Below are positions 37,101-49,300 of a DNA stretch of 64,000 nt, piece by piece. The DNA comes from Lycocorax pyrrhopterus obiensis (lineage: Eukaryota; Chordata; Aves; Passeriformes; Paradisaeidae): positions 4,218,848 through 4,282,847 of the forward strand of contig JACSVZ010000008.1 in assembly GCA_014706295.1 (NCBI GenBank). The letters are read 5' to 3'. The position numbers were made by a program, and so were the translations under genes. Every line of letters starts with the position of its first letter. Positions within the stretch are counted from its first letter, which is position 1. The notes beneath the pieces are model-generated. The model saw only the letters and a program-made list of their open reading frames with translations. It did no database searches and was not told the origin of the DNA.

Positions 37101-40100
37101 ACAGTTAAGCCTGAACAGTGCACAGTAACTGCATCAGAGAATTAAATTAGAAAACATTATTTCACTAATATTAAGCAAATATGCTTTTCCGTAATCCTCT
37201 AAAAATCATGGTTTGAAAGCCAGAGCCATAAGCATGGATCAACTTTTCTTTATGCATCACCACACATTTGGAGTGTGTATTTCTCAACAACAATCCCACT
37301 CACCCTCCTGCACATCCACTTGAGTGTGGTTACTGTGGTATTAATAGCGTATTCACTGAAACATTACATTGTTTCTTTTAAACGCTCTTAATTTCAGCCA
37401 CTGTTCTCACTGTTGTGGTCCATAGCTCACATCACCCCCACTTAAGAGAATCATTCTTCTCACTGCTTCCAGTCTTGCAATCACCACACCTAGCTTCAAA
37501 GGGAGAGGCTTTGAACAGCCTCATAAGAAGACATTTTAAGGAAATCATCTGTAAACATACCAGGGGCTGACACACTTTCAAAAAATCCCCTAAGGAACTA
37601 CTTCTACGTATTTGGACGTTCCTTCCCCTTAAGCACAATGCTGATGAACTCTGCGTGGTCAATACCATCACCTGATAGCATACACTACTTGAAAACAAGA
37701 CTACAGATTATTACAAGACATCCAACATAACAGTCTCCTACCTTTGGTGGTGAGCTTTGTACAACCAGGTCAACTTCTGGGATATCTAAACCACGGGCAG
37801 CCACATTGGTTGCAACCAGAACTTTAAATGAACCATTTCTAAAACCCTTCAGTGTGATCTCTCTTTGCTTCTGAGGAATGTCACCATGCAACGACTGGCA
37901 ATCCTGAAAAACAGTACTATTTTAGAACTGTACCAAAATCCAATACAGTGCTCCATTTTATGGTCAGTTTTGGGTACAACATCTTGGTATTTGATAGGTA
38001 CTGTATGGCAAGATACAGAAGACGAACTGAATTACTCAAATTTATATTTTAGGTGTCTTACAATATGTACTCAGTAATTCTTATTAATATACCTCAAAGG
38101 CCTCTAACAGTGGTAGGAAAACAGAACTGCAATGTGTGTCTTAGCTCTGCATCTAATTACTGTGACGTATGAAAACTTTGCCCTAATTTGCCATCCACAT
38201 CATCTATGCAATGCTTGGCTGTTTCAAAATAGAAATTTACAACTTTTGTTTCATGTCCATGAGAGAGAGTAAAATCCTATCTGACCACACACAAAAGCCT
38301 GCCCTGTGCATTTTGAAACTCTCTCTTTAAAACTTACTCAGCATAGGTCTGGTATCAACACAGGGTTGATACATCTCTGACAGGTTTTGTTACCTAATAC
38401 ACATGATAAAATACCTGTTTGATTGAAGCATTCAGAGCCAGTTCATTTGCCTCCTTTTTGGTCTCGCAGAAGACAATGGTCCTCCCGTGGCTGCCACTGT
38501 AGACCTGAATGACATCTCCAATAACTGCAGCTCTCTGAGACCAGTGACACTCTATTGCCAAATGCTATGGAAAAGAATTCCAGTGATTAGCTTGTGTAAA
38601 GTTAAGATTCTTTTAAAATACATTTGGAACTGTTAAATACAGAAATAGTAAAGACAGTTCCCTGATGGGGAAAACGTGCTAACTCACGATCCTGGAACAT
38701 ACAAAATCCATAAAGCTCTTATGCTCACCACAATTAGTCTTATGTTCAGCAAAATAATTACAGTAAGAGAAAGGCAGGCTTCTAGCATACATGTATTATA
38801 TTCCTTGCTATGGTATTTACTGCACAGGAAGCAAAGGCCTACTGAGGTGAGATACTACAGGAAGTTTGAAAAAAAGTATCTTGTATACAGAATAGCAGAA
38901 GTCGACTGTGATGTCCATGAAGATTTAAAAGCAGCAGGCTGATGTTAATGTGTGCCTTTTGCTTCCAAGTTGGATAAATTCAGATACTGCTTTTCTCTGA
39001 AAACCCACAAAACTGACAAGAAAAGCCTCTCTCTACCTGTGATCTGAGAAGACAGATCCTAAACTCAGAAACAGCTTCACTAGCTGTAATGTGCCTTATG
39101 CTTAGAAAAAAAATTCTCAAAACAACTTCCAGCATCACTGTGACAATGCACCTTAGGAAGAGATGAGCTTTTGTAGCATAAAAGAAAAGGGGAAAAGCCT
39201 GAAAATGTTTCACATGAGATTACTCACTTCTACTGTTGTAGCAGCCTTCTGAGTTCTTTTCCCAATAAGGTCAATCTGTTCATATCTGGACTTCATGTAT
39301 TTCTTAGCCACATCATACACCCAGTGTGGGCACGTTGCAGAAAACAGCAGTGTCTGGGGATTGTCTTCAGAATCTTTAAAAAAACCAGAACAATACTTCA
39401 CAAACTTCATACATTTCACCTAACAGATGTACACAAGTTGATCATATGGGTGATTAAAAATTAGGTTAAATATCAGTATATAACATAAAGGTGGCAATTG
39501 AGTTTTTTATATTTACTGACACCTGGAGTAAAAAATATTCTAGAAAGTCTAAATAATTTCAAGATTATGAAAAAATTACTATGGCCAAAAAATCCAATCT
39601 GTTTTCAAGCAGTGATAGAAGTAAAAAGCTAATTTCTTTTAATTTGAAGAAGTCCAAGCACAACTTGAAGATAGGTGTCAAAGACAGTTATTTACAGACC
39701 CCTAGGTACTGAATTTCGAGCTTTGCAAAGGTTCTGTGAATGAGTCCCAAGATCACAATTTATAATATTCAGTCATTTCTAAACAAAGTCACTTTACACC
39801 TGAATTTTAGCAAACTAAATTATTATTAATATTTCCTACTATTTGTTTAAATATTGAGATTACCCTTCTTGTATGCAACTCGTAAAATGTCTTCCACTTG
39901 CTCAGCAAATCCCATGTCCAGCATCTGGTCAACTTCATCAAGTACAACATGTTTCACCTTGGTAAGGTCCAGCTTGCCATTCTGCAGGTGGTCTTTGATT
40001 CGACCAGGTGTCCCAACCAAAATGTCAATGCCACTTCTCATGAGATCAACTGGTGAACAGGAAAGAGAAGAGTTAGCAGTGAACTAGGGAGCAATAACAC

Positions 40101-43100
40101 ATGGTAATAATGAAACAGCTTCTTAAACCATTCATAAGTACTCTCCTTACAAAAGTGAGAACAAATGATGAACAGGAAGAAAAAATGTGGAACAAAAAAA
40201 GTAAGGTAGAATATCTACCTCTCTTCATGAAGGAAAAAAAAAATTACTTCCCGTCCCTGTCCCCATGATTTAAAGTAGCAAGGATGAGCTTCTTTTAATG
40301 TTCTTTAGAAATAGTTAGCTCTTCCCAAATTATCTACTTTAACTGGAAATTTTTTTAAATTTACCTATTTAACTATCCAAATTGCAGAAATCAACTCCTT
40401 CCTGAGGTTCTGTGGTGGAAAAAAAATCATCCCTAATGTCTCAAGATGTATCACGATGAAAGAGCTCATTCTCATTCCTTGTTTACAACCACCCAGACAG
40501 TAAATTATGCTGTCACAACAAGTTCTTCTCCACTTTACAGATCCTCTATGTATCCCTTATCACATGAAGAAACACATACCCACTCACAGCTTTAAGATTA
40601 AACTTTTTTAAAGAAAATGGGTTTACAAGAACCTAAACCCAAATACAGGTGATACACACAGTATACTCTGTTTCACTTTAATTTAAGGTACATGAGTAGA
40701 TAAGCAACACCAGGAATATAACTGAGAGCCACAGCTATTTATCTCCACAAGAAGATACATTTTGAGCTGCTGAATTTCCCACGAATAGTCTCCAGCTCTT
40801 GAGCTATAAGTGTGTATTTGGAAAGACCCAACTGCATTTCTTAAATATGGGAATCAATCAATATTTCAATTATTACTCCTAAGAGTCACCTACTTTGTCC
40901 ATTATAGGGAGTTCCTCCATAAAAACAAGCTACTGTCAGCTTCCTTGTGATGTCCTTGAAATCTTTGGCAACCTGATTTGCCAGCTCTCTTGTTGGACAA
41001 AGAACTAGAACCTGGATAGAAAAAAGACAAAACAGGTATTTTCTCAGCATGGCTTCTGCCTAGAAACCACTAAACTTCTGATCATTAATTTAGATCTGAC
41101 CCTTTGTAAAAATTTTTTTTAAAAAGCTGTTTTAAATAATTATCTAAGCAAAGGCTGGAGAAACACACTGCTTAAGTCTCTTGTAACATCATCAAACTCC
41201 TTCAACATATACTCACTTAGGACAGGCTAACTTCTTTTTAAACAGGATAGGAGAGACTTAAATTTTATTTCATTTTAGCTCCTGAACAGATCAGCCACAA
41301 GTTTTATTCTACATGTGCATATGCTGTTTGAATACAAGACTGAAGGATGTGGGTAACAAAAGGTTTTTGCACCTGCTCAGTAAAGCTTCACAGTCCTGTG
41401 AGAAGGTGTAAGGAAGAGCTATCAGCTGTCTCTCGGCTTCCCTGTGGCTCAGGGAAACATATGTTCAGTCTGCAGTGCTGCTGTGCTAATCTATATCCCT
41501 GCAGAGGCAACCAAGGAACCATCCTCTCTTCCAACACACAGCTTCCCTGCAGGCAGCTTAACCAATTGCATTTAAAATGTGATTGAAGCACTGCTCTCAC
41601 ATGTGCCATCAGTCGCTTCACAAAAGGAACCTTAAAATCCTTATCCTGTTACCTCTTTCAACATTAAAGCCCATTACCAAAAAGCAAGCAGTAGTGTATC
41701 ACGGTAGAGTGAGGCCTGGAATCTTTTATAAGGCTTATGACTCCCTTGAAGAAAGCTTTTCCTTCTCCAAAAGACTGTGCCAAATCTAGAGACAGCATTC
41801 TCAGTCAGCCAAGCAATGTGATGGGCAGATACATATAAAACTGCTAGTACTAGTTTTGGAATGCACTTCAGGTAATCTATGAGATGGCTGACAAGATTAA
41901 ACAAACTGACAAAAATTATTAATGAGGACATGCTGAGCTTTGGCCTATCTAGTTTTTCTGGAGGCATCGTAAGAATTCAGTGAAAAACCACACGTGGTAT
42001 TCCTTAGCAGAATGAACACAGCTCATAATGAATCTGCATTCTCTGGAGCAGAAGCTTCAACAGTTGGTGGTGCTCCCAGTGAAAACTAAGTCTATTTTTA
42101 AAACCTCCCACTGTTTACATGTTTTAGAAAGAAACATGTTTAAGTAGACAGCTTTTATCAAGCTGTCAAGTTACAATTAGTAACTAATCTGTTAGCAGTT
42201 TGGGGGAAAAACAAGCATCCAGTAGCCACTGGCCCTGAACAGGGAACGTGACTGAGCAAAATTAAATAGGAACACATTGAACACCTGTAGTTTTGGTCTC
42301 CCTGTGGCAGAAGAAGGAACTGACAAGTGGATAGATCTGTTGTGCTCTTCACTCTTCATCAGAGCTGGGAGGTAGCACAGGATGCAGGCAAAGCCCAGCG
42401 AACACAGCTTTCAAATCACCTTTAATGTGGGTTAGCTTACCCCTGCACAGACCTGAAGAGCTTCCCTAGCAGCTGAAAAACCTGAATCATTTAGATGTAA
42501 GACAAAGCAAAATCACCATTCTAGCCAGGCACAGTTACCTTTGGTGGACGGCCTCTTCTTCTTTCCTGTGACTCTCCCTGAAGCTTTTCAATTAAGGGAA
42601 TAGCAAAAGAGAATGTTTTCCCTGTTCCAGTTCGTGCTTGAGCAATGACATCTTTGCCAGAATACACTGGGTTGAAGGTCTTCACTTGCACGGGGAACAG
42701 GTATGTCACTCCTCGAGCTGTGACAATTTCAAGAGATTTCCTTAATATGATCTTTTTACAAGTGTTCCTTCATACTCTTCAGTGGAAATTATTCCAAGAA
42801 TTTCCATCAACTCTAAAGTAAGACTGTATAATCACCTCCACTGATTTATTTGATCAGATGAGTCATCTGCAAAGAGTGCCCTGGGACTGTCCATTTTATT
42901 CTCCCACTTCACACCCCCAGACACAGTGCTAGCTAGGACAGAGAAAGTTACTAGCCTTTATGAAAGACTCAGTATTGTGCCAACGTATCTCAAAATCCCT
43001 TCTATTCTTCTTTTAATTCATACTAAATCATGTGCAAACTAATGTCACAGATACTAAATATAACTGGTTTTCCTTTATTCACACCAAAAACCCCTTTAAT

Positions 43101-45007
43101 TGAAAAATTCTCACACATCTTTTTCTTTCCCCCCTTGGCTTACATAATTTAGAATTTTACTGCAAAGGCTGAACTGGACAACACTGCAAACAGGAAAGCC
43201 TGTGTTCAAAGGCATATTTAGAGCAGGCAATCAACGTCTTCTGCACAGCATCCATGCTTGTATAGGCACAAGCAGAGCACATCTCAAAGCTTATTGATCG
43301 AGGGTGTTGAGCATAAAAACATGACAGAGATCACTGACATTCTATGGTCACACCTTGCCAAGAAACTTACCTTGAAGAAGCTGGACAGTTTCTTTGGAAA
43401 TAGAAAAATTGGAGAAAGCACCCTCTTTCTGTTCTCCAGTCAACTCCTGTTAGGTAAACAATAACTCAGATAAGATTCCACATGAATATCACATGACTGT
43501 CAGTAAATTCAAGGTAATTTAAGTAAATTCAGCATAGCTAATGGTGTCATACTCTTCAGTGACAGTGTCACAGCTGCAGTTAAAGAGCCTTCTTTGTTTT
43601 ACCATCATATTTGAAACTTGGACAAAGTCAGCAAAAGTGATCTGTAGGTTAAGAGTGTTTTGTATCTAACAGCATAGTAAATCCAAAACACTCAAACCAA
43701 AACTGAAAACTCTTCATTAGAATAGTAGAATATCATGAGTTGGAAGGGATCCACAAGGATCACCAAGTCCAACTCCTGGCTCTGAACAGGACAACCCCAA
43801 AAATCACATACACCTCATGATGCTGAATCATATTAAAGCTCCATCTCAGTGCAACTTGTCTGTCCGGCAACAGCTACCACAGCACCAGACTGCTGAAGTA
43901 AGGAAACCATGATGCACTGATCCAGCACTTCAGGACTTTCATAATTCAAAATTCTTCCAAATTCTTGGCAGACTGAATAATTCAAGAACTTTAAATCTTC
44001 AAAATTTACAGCACTTTCGACTGATTAGGAAGGGGGGAAAAGGGACTACAACCCATTCTAAATTTGGCCTTGTTACAATGTAGGAGTTAAAAATTATAAC
44101 ACACCACTATAACTAAAACCAGTCCTTAGCTTTACCTGATCCTGCTCGCTCTCACTTTCGCTCTCACTTGACGTTTCACTAGAACTACTGTGTCGGCTTC
44201 TTCGGGAGGATTTGCTGCTAAAGGAAGACAATCTCGATTTCTCCAGGCTTTCCTCTTTCGTATGACCGTTCTGTTTACTGACGCTCTTTGATTTCTTGGG
44301 TTTCGGAGTATAACGCTCCTCATCCGATTCCTCGCTTTCATCTGTCTGAGTCTTTCCCCTCTGAAACTTGTCCCGGCGTTTAGATTTCTTCTCCTTTTTT
44401 TCCTTCTGGCAAGGCACAGAGCAAATGAAAATACACGCTCGTGGATCCAAGCGACACGGAACACAGAAGAGGATGCAGAACAGTTAAAGCTTGAAGTGCA
44501 CGTTCTAGTTACTGACGGGGGCGGTGGCTGGCACAAGGCAACAGATCCCTGCCGGCCGCCGCCGCTCAGGAGACACGTTACCGACCACGAGACAACCGGG
44601 CCTTCGTTTTCGGGGCTCTCCCCCGCTCCGGGTGCCGGGGAAAGCGCTTCCCGGGCTCCCGGCCGGCTCCGGCAGGCCCAGCACGTCCGGTGGGGCCGCC
44701 CCGACACGCGGCGAGCCCGCGGCCCGGCCCGCCCGCGCACGTGGCCGCCCGGTCCGGGCCGCCCCGCGGCCACGCCGCACACATCTCGCCCGGCCCGCGC
44801 CACTGGCGGTGCGGGGCGGCCGCGATCCGAAGCCAGACCCGCCGGGCACCAGCCTCAGCGTGCGGGCGCGGCCAGGCCGTACCCGGAGCCCTTCCCTGGT
44901 ACCTTGTGCCGCCGGCGGCCGCTCTCCGGGACCGCCTCGCTGTCCATCGAGCAGTCGGAGCCCGACTCGGCCCCGCTGCTGGTGCTGCACCGGGTGGCCT
45001 CGGGCAT
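34156..45007 (-). CDS. DDX50: Nucleolar DEAD-box RNA helicase DDX50 (Gu-beta), 15 coding exons
   Basis: This tandem paralogue of DDX21 is a predicted nucleolar RNA helicase. Exons in transcript order: 44903-45007, 44136-44405, 43371-43446, 42539-42717, 40894-41011, 39864-40049, 39228-39373, 38415-38564, 37742-37903, 36897-37016, 36081-36154, 35726-35885, 35286-35420, 34862-34906, 34156-34365. They give 711 residues in one frame. The N-terminus is Lys-rich ([13 protein letters not shown]) with a Ser/Glu tract ending [11 protein letters not shown]. The core motifs match DDX21 position for position: [12 protein letters not shown] (287-290), [11 protein letters not shown], followed by the GUCT domain. 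The C-terminus has a seven-glycine run, Arg/Gly/Ser sequence and the ending [12 protein letters not shown]. Position between STOX1 and DDX21, plus the KPKKSK-type N-terminus and [11 protein letters not shown] tail, favour DDX50. Core details such as [12 protein letters not shown] resemble mammalian DDX21. The start at 45007 was chosen because the frame begins MPE with a purine at -3; in-frame ATGs at 45145 and 45274 lie in promoter-like sequence. Confidence 0.88.
43712..43812 (-). mobile_element. CR1-type LINE 3' end fragment
   Basis: Read on the minus strand, this ends with the typical CR1 tail: TTGGACTTGGTGATCCTTGTGG-type sequence, then CCCTTCCAACTCA, then a decayed ATTCTA repeat. Upstream of it the sequence GGGGTTGTCCTGTTCAGAGC also resembles CR1 3' UTR. 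It sits in DDX50 intron 2 and is 5'-truncated, as most bird CR1 copies are. The upstream boundary is uncertain. Confidence 0.85.
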
Positions 45008-45300
45008 CTCCCCTCGCCGCCGCCGCTCCGCCACGCCGCGCTCCGCAGCAGCCGCGCGCCCGCCGCGCGTCACGCTCCGAGCGGCCGAGGCCCCCGGCAG
45101 CCAATGGACGGCGGATCCGGCAGCGCGGAGGCGGGGCCGTGCCATCCAACAGCCAATCGCCTGCGGCCGTCGGCGCGGGACCACAACTCCCGGCGTACCC
45201 CAGGGGACAACGTGAGGACTGCAAGCCCCGGCGCGCCTCGCGCGCCCTGCGCGCTGTGAGGGGCCGGCCGCCATGACGGGCCCGCCATGAGGGCTCGGCT
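44490..45300 (-). promoter_or_regulatory. DDX50: CpG-island promoter of DDX50 with two CCAAT boxes and a ZNF143-like site
   Basis: This is a very GC- and CpG-rich block spanning DDX50 exon 1. Upstream of the start codon lie two CCAAT boxes, 45101-45105 and 45153-45157, both written on the plus strand and 52 bases apart, which suits NF-Y. A GC box lies between them (GCGGGGC near 45131). Further out, ACCACAACTCCCGGCGTAC (45180-45198) resembles the ZNF143/SBS element. There is no TATA box. These are motif matches by eye; factor binding is inferred. Confidence 0.6.
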
Positions 45301-46010
45301 CGTCCCGCCGCCCCTGCCAGGGCCTTGCTCGCGCCTGTTACCAGGGCGCCTTCCCCAGAGCAAATCTCCAGTAGTTTTGCAAGCTGATGACTTTAGCCTC
45401 TATAACTACCGCAGAGAAGTGTTCAGTTATGAAAAGTCTAAAGTAGGAAAGGGCAGTGTGACCAAATGACTAAGATTTAAAAGCCTCAAGCCTGTGGTAA
45501 TTTGCAGCATGAGCCCAGCACAATCTGCTCGTAGCTACAGGGATAAATCCGGAGAAAGAAGTCAAAATTAGTCTTAGGAAGTAAAATCTGTGAAGAGATC
45601 CTGACAGCTGCCAGGATGTCGATTCCTTGTGGAATGGAAAGGTTAGGATCCAAGCAGGGCCTCTCCTACAGCAGTGCCACTGGCCTTACCTGTTATCTCC
45701 TGCCACCAGCACGTTTTCATTTGCAAAGACTAAACTCTGCTTGTCAGATACAAACACACTAAGTAGGCTGAGGATAGCTGAGAGTGCTGCAGGACAGAGT
45801 CAGAGAACCTTGGGATTGAAGGAATTTTTGTAGTAACCAGGTGCGTGTCTAGTTCATTTGCTTTGTTTTCTAGCAGGGAAGGTGAAGCATGCTCTAATTT
45901 CTGTGGCACAAGTAGGAAACGCTGTCCGGAATGACAGTGTAAAACAGCCCTGTCCAACTGCAGTTCCTATTAGAGCAACACAAGCCCTTTCCAGGTCAAT
46001 GGTGTGGTCT
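45300..46010. other. Intergenic spacer between STOX1 3' end and DDX50 promoter
   Basis: This is roughly 700 bases of ordinary sequence with no supported gene. A plus-strand open frame of 60 codons starts at 45287 in good initiation context, directly out of the CpG island. It has no recognised homologue and could at most be part of a divergent promoter transcript. Confidence 0.45.
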
Positions 46011-46034
46011 GAATGAAGAATGCCAGTTCTCATT

Positions 46035-46040
46035 TTTATT
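46035..46040 (-). terminator. STOX1: Likely STOX1 polyadenylation signal
   Basis: An AATAAA hexamer on the minus strand lies about 300 bases after the proposed STOX1 stop codon, before the DDX50 island. It would give a short 3' UTR. Cleavage is inferred near 46015. Confidence 0.5.
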
Positions 46041-46345
46041 ATCACGGGGACACAAAAAAAATAATTAAAGATGAGGGCAAACAAAATACACATGACCTCT
46101 CCAAACACTATTGTCAAAAGTTTTAACTAACAGCTTTGATTTAGAGACAGCCTCACCAGTGTGACTGGCTGCATTTACAGTATGAGTACCTTGTTACAAA
46201 GGGAAAGTTTACAAAGCTCATTAAAAAATATAATGAAATATTCATGACCAGAGTTAGATGAAGTAAGGAATTTTGTTGCAATTGTCCTTTCACTTGTCCT
46301 CCTCTTTGCATTGATATTTATACTTTCAGAATTTGGCAGGAAGCT

Positions 46346-49300
46346 TCACCTTCTTTTCAGTCCACCTAAAATAATAGAATTATTAGAAGTCAGACTTCAC
46401 ATTCCAAAAACGAACTGAGTTGGCTTAGCTTTTAGTGCCACAGATGGCATCAGTACAAACAGTCAAAATGACCCTCTGAAATACATTTTGCTAAAGACTT
46501 CAAGTGTTCATGTCCAAGTAATACACAGAAAGTGTGCTTGGAAGAGTGCACAGCCAAGAGCTGCTTAAGGAAAAGATTAACAGTTAGCAGAATTTCCTTA
46601 GAAACTGTAGTTTCTGCTTTGTTCCTTCATATACTGGCTTCTCGAGGTGACAGTACAAAACTAGTGAGAACTCCAATGGTTTAATTAGTTAAATACTACT
46701 CATTTAAGATATTCTTAATACGTGTTGCTGTAAAAAAAAAAAGGGGTATGATTTTTAACATAGTTTCTTGCCAATTTAGTTAAGTTTTGGAGGTCTCCAT
46801 GTACAACTGTGTAAAAGATTGTTTCATGCCAATTTGTTGTCCATTAAGGGATTTTCAGGTGCAATTACAGGCAAAACGTACACTGTGAAAGCTCAGGTGA
46901 TGTACACGTTCTCCTGTCTATTGTGGGCAAGTCAGATGGCATTTTCTACTTTAAATTTTAATGGATCTCTATGTACAACTGGAGAAACTATGACAGTATC
47001 TAATGTCATATGGCGAGATCTCTGTGAGCTGAACCTGCCTGATAACAGGAGCTTATCAAACACTGTGTTTAACACTGAGTTTATCAAACACCATGTTTCT
47101 TAACATTTCTGCGCTTGGCCATCTCTACCTGCAGGACAGATCTCATACTGTTTTCTTGCCTCATGAAAACAAATGCAAAATACAAACAGCAGCATTTGTA
47201 TAACTGATGTGAGAGAATGTTCATGTAAAAAGACTTAGCAGAACTATACAGTCTGAGTATTTCTGGATCAAAACACTGAAGTTTTAAAAAAGAATAAGAA
47301 TTTTGTTGTTGAGGGGAGAGTTGATGATTCACTGCAGCATTTCTGCCTAAATCTGATGGTCAATTTGAAGATAAAACATCTTACTTAGTTTCATGTGTTT
47401 TCTTACCTTGGGGAGTCAATTCCACTGTCTCCTGTAATGCTGTGGTTTTCTGTCCCTTCTGAGTGTTTCTGTTCGGGGATCATAGGACATGTATTTTTAA
47501 AAAACAGATCTTTTTTTCCTAGAGGGTTTCTCACTTCTTTGATCTGCGAGCCCAAAGCACAGTGTGCTTCTCCTTCTCCTACCTCATGGGTGCAGTTCTG
47601 CAAAGTGTCAGCATCAGAGTTAGCCTCGTCAGCGTGGCAACAATCTGCCACAGCTGAGCCCTTCCCACATTCAGTAAGGCCAGTTTCTTCATCCTTTCTG
47701 TGACCTTTCAGAAGAACCTGACTGCAAAACCAACTTTCTTCTGTGGAATCTGGTTTTGGATGCTCTTTTGAGCCATCTGTTGATTCTGCAAAGCCAGCAC
47801 TTCCCTTATATCCATGCTCTCCAGAGTCACGTTTATTTACAGTTGTGTTGTGCTGGGCAGGACAAGTACTAACCTTACAGGCTTTTAGGGATACAGCTGC
47901 CCCCGGCTTTTGCACAGCTGTACTCCAGTCTCTTGTGTCTGAAAAGGCATGGCCAGGAGGCAGGTGACATGGTGCACGGCCTTCAGAATTCTCATCCAGA
48001 TGTGACAAGTTACAGGTGCCACCACCATGTCCCTTTTGGTACAGAAGACAAAAGTTATCAGTAAATCCTTCACTTTCCAGCTCCATTGATCCAGGATGGC
48101 TGGCACAGTCATAGTTAAATAGAAGTTCACTTTTTTTATCAGTCTTTGGTCTGTATTTCACACCATTTTTTTTGGCCAGATTAACACTGGCTGTGTAATT
48201 TGAAAGATGGACATTTTGCAATTCATTGACTGTTCCATCTAACAACTCACATACAGTGTCAGCTTTCCATCTGCAATGCTCATCTTTCAGATAGAATGGA
48301 AATTTTGCATTTTCTTTGCACACACCACTATCTTCAATGTAGGAGCAAGGGGACTTTTTTTTAACTGTTCTTTTATAGATATTTTCTTCAGAAATATTAC
48401 TCTCCAGAAAGTATTTACTTTTTTTATCTATTTGCAGATTACTGCCTTGTAGATAACTACCATTTTCACTTAAATTGTCTTTCTTTAGTTGAAGGCGAGA
48501 CCTATTAGCATGAAGTAGGTTGTTTTGCTTAGCTTTGTCAGCCTCAGTTTCTACAGCCAGCTGTTCAGTTTCACAGCCAAAGGGTCTTGAGGAGGCCAAG
48601 GACTGTGGCCTTTGGAAAGCCCTTCCTTGCTTTTGAGTCCGGCACTTCAGCTGACTGTTAAAAACACCTTGGTACCCTCTCGAATGAAAGCTGTGAGGTC
48701 TCCATGGCAGACCCTGAAAAGGATTCTTAATCTGCTTCTTATATATCACGTGGGATTCCACTGCTACATCAGGTGGCTCTTGGTTTTTGATGGGCAGTGA
48801 AATGTTCTCTTCCAGTTTCATGTTTTGGGATGTTGGCTTCGGTATGCGAGATTTCCTGCTGCTCCTGATAATCTGCTTTTCTTTCTTCGATTTGGTTTTC
48901 CTGGTGTGTTTTGCTATTTTACTTGGTGCCTTTTGAATACAATCCTTTGAAAGATGATGGCTTTGCCTGACTATTGACGCTTCAGCTGAGGTACCATTAC
49001 TGATGCATTTTTTCTCTTTACTGATATATTTTTTCTGCTCCTCAACCTTCTGCATTAATATTGTGTGTTTAATCAAATTATCAACTGTAAGAGTAGGGTT
49101 AATACGCTTGATGATTTCATGTTCAATATCACGTGGAATATTGTCTAAGTCATCTTCATCCCTGACTGGCCACTCCTGGGGAGGAAACTGGGCTGAAAAA
49201 GTGGAGTACTCCTTCTTGTGTTTTTCTTTTTTAGAACCACTTCTCCAGAAAATACCAAGGCCAAACCTTTTGCTTTTCAGTTTTGCTTTCACAGATGCCA

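Noticed and set aside
44505..45276. Long open frames on both strands at the DDX50 promoter
   Set aside because: All lie in the CpG island and are stop-free through base composition. Only the frame reading [11 protein letters not shown] joins in frame to the next exon.
47055..47105. Imperfect repeat of TTATCAAACAC in STOX1 intron 3
   Set aside because: It is two diverged short copies only, not clearly a mobile element or structured repeat.
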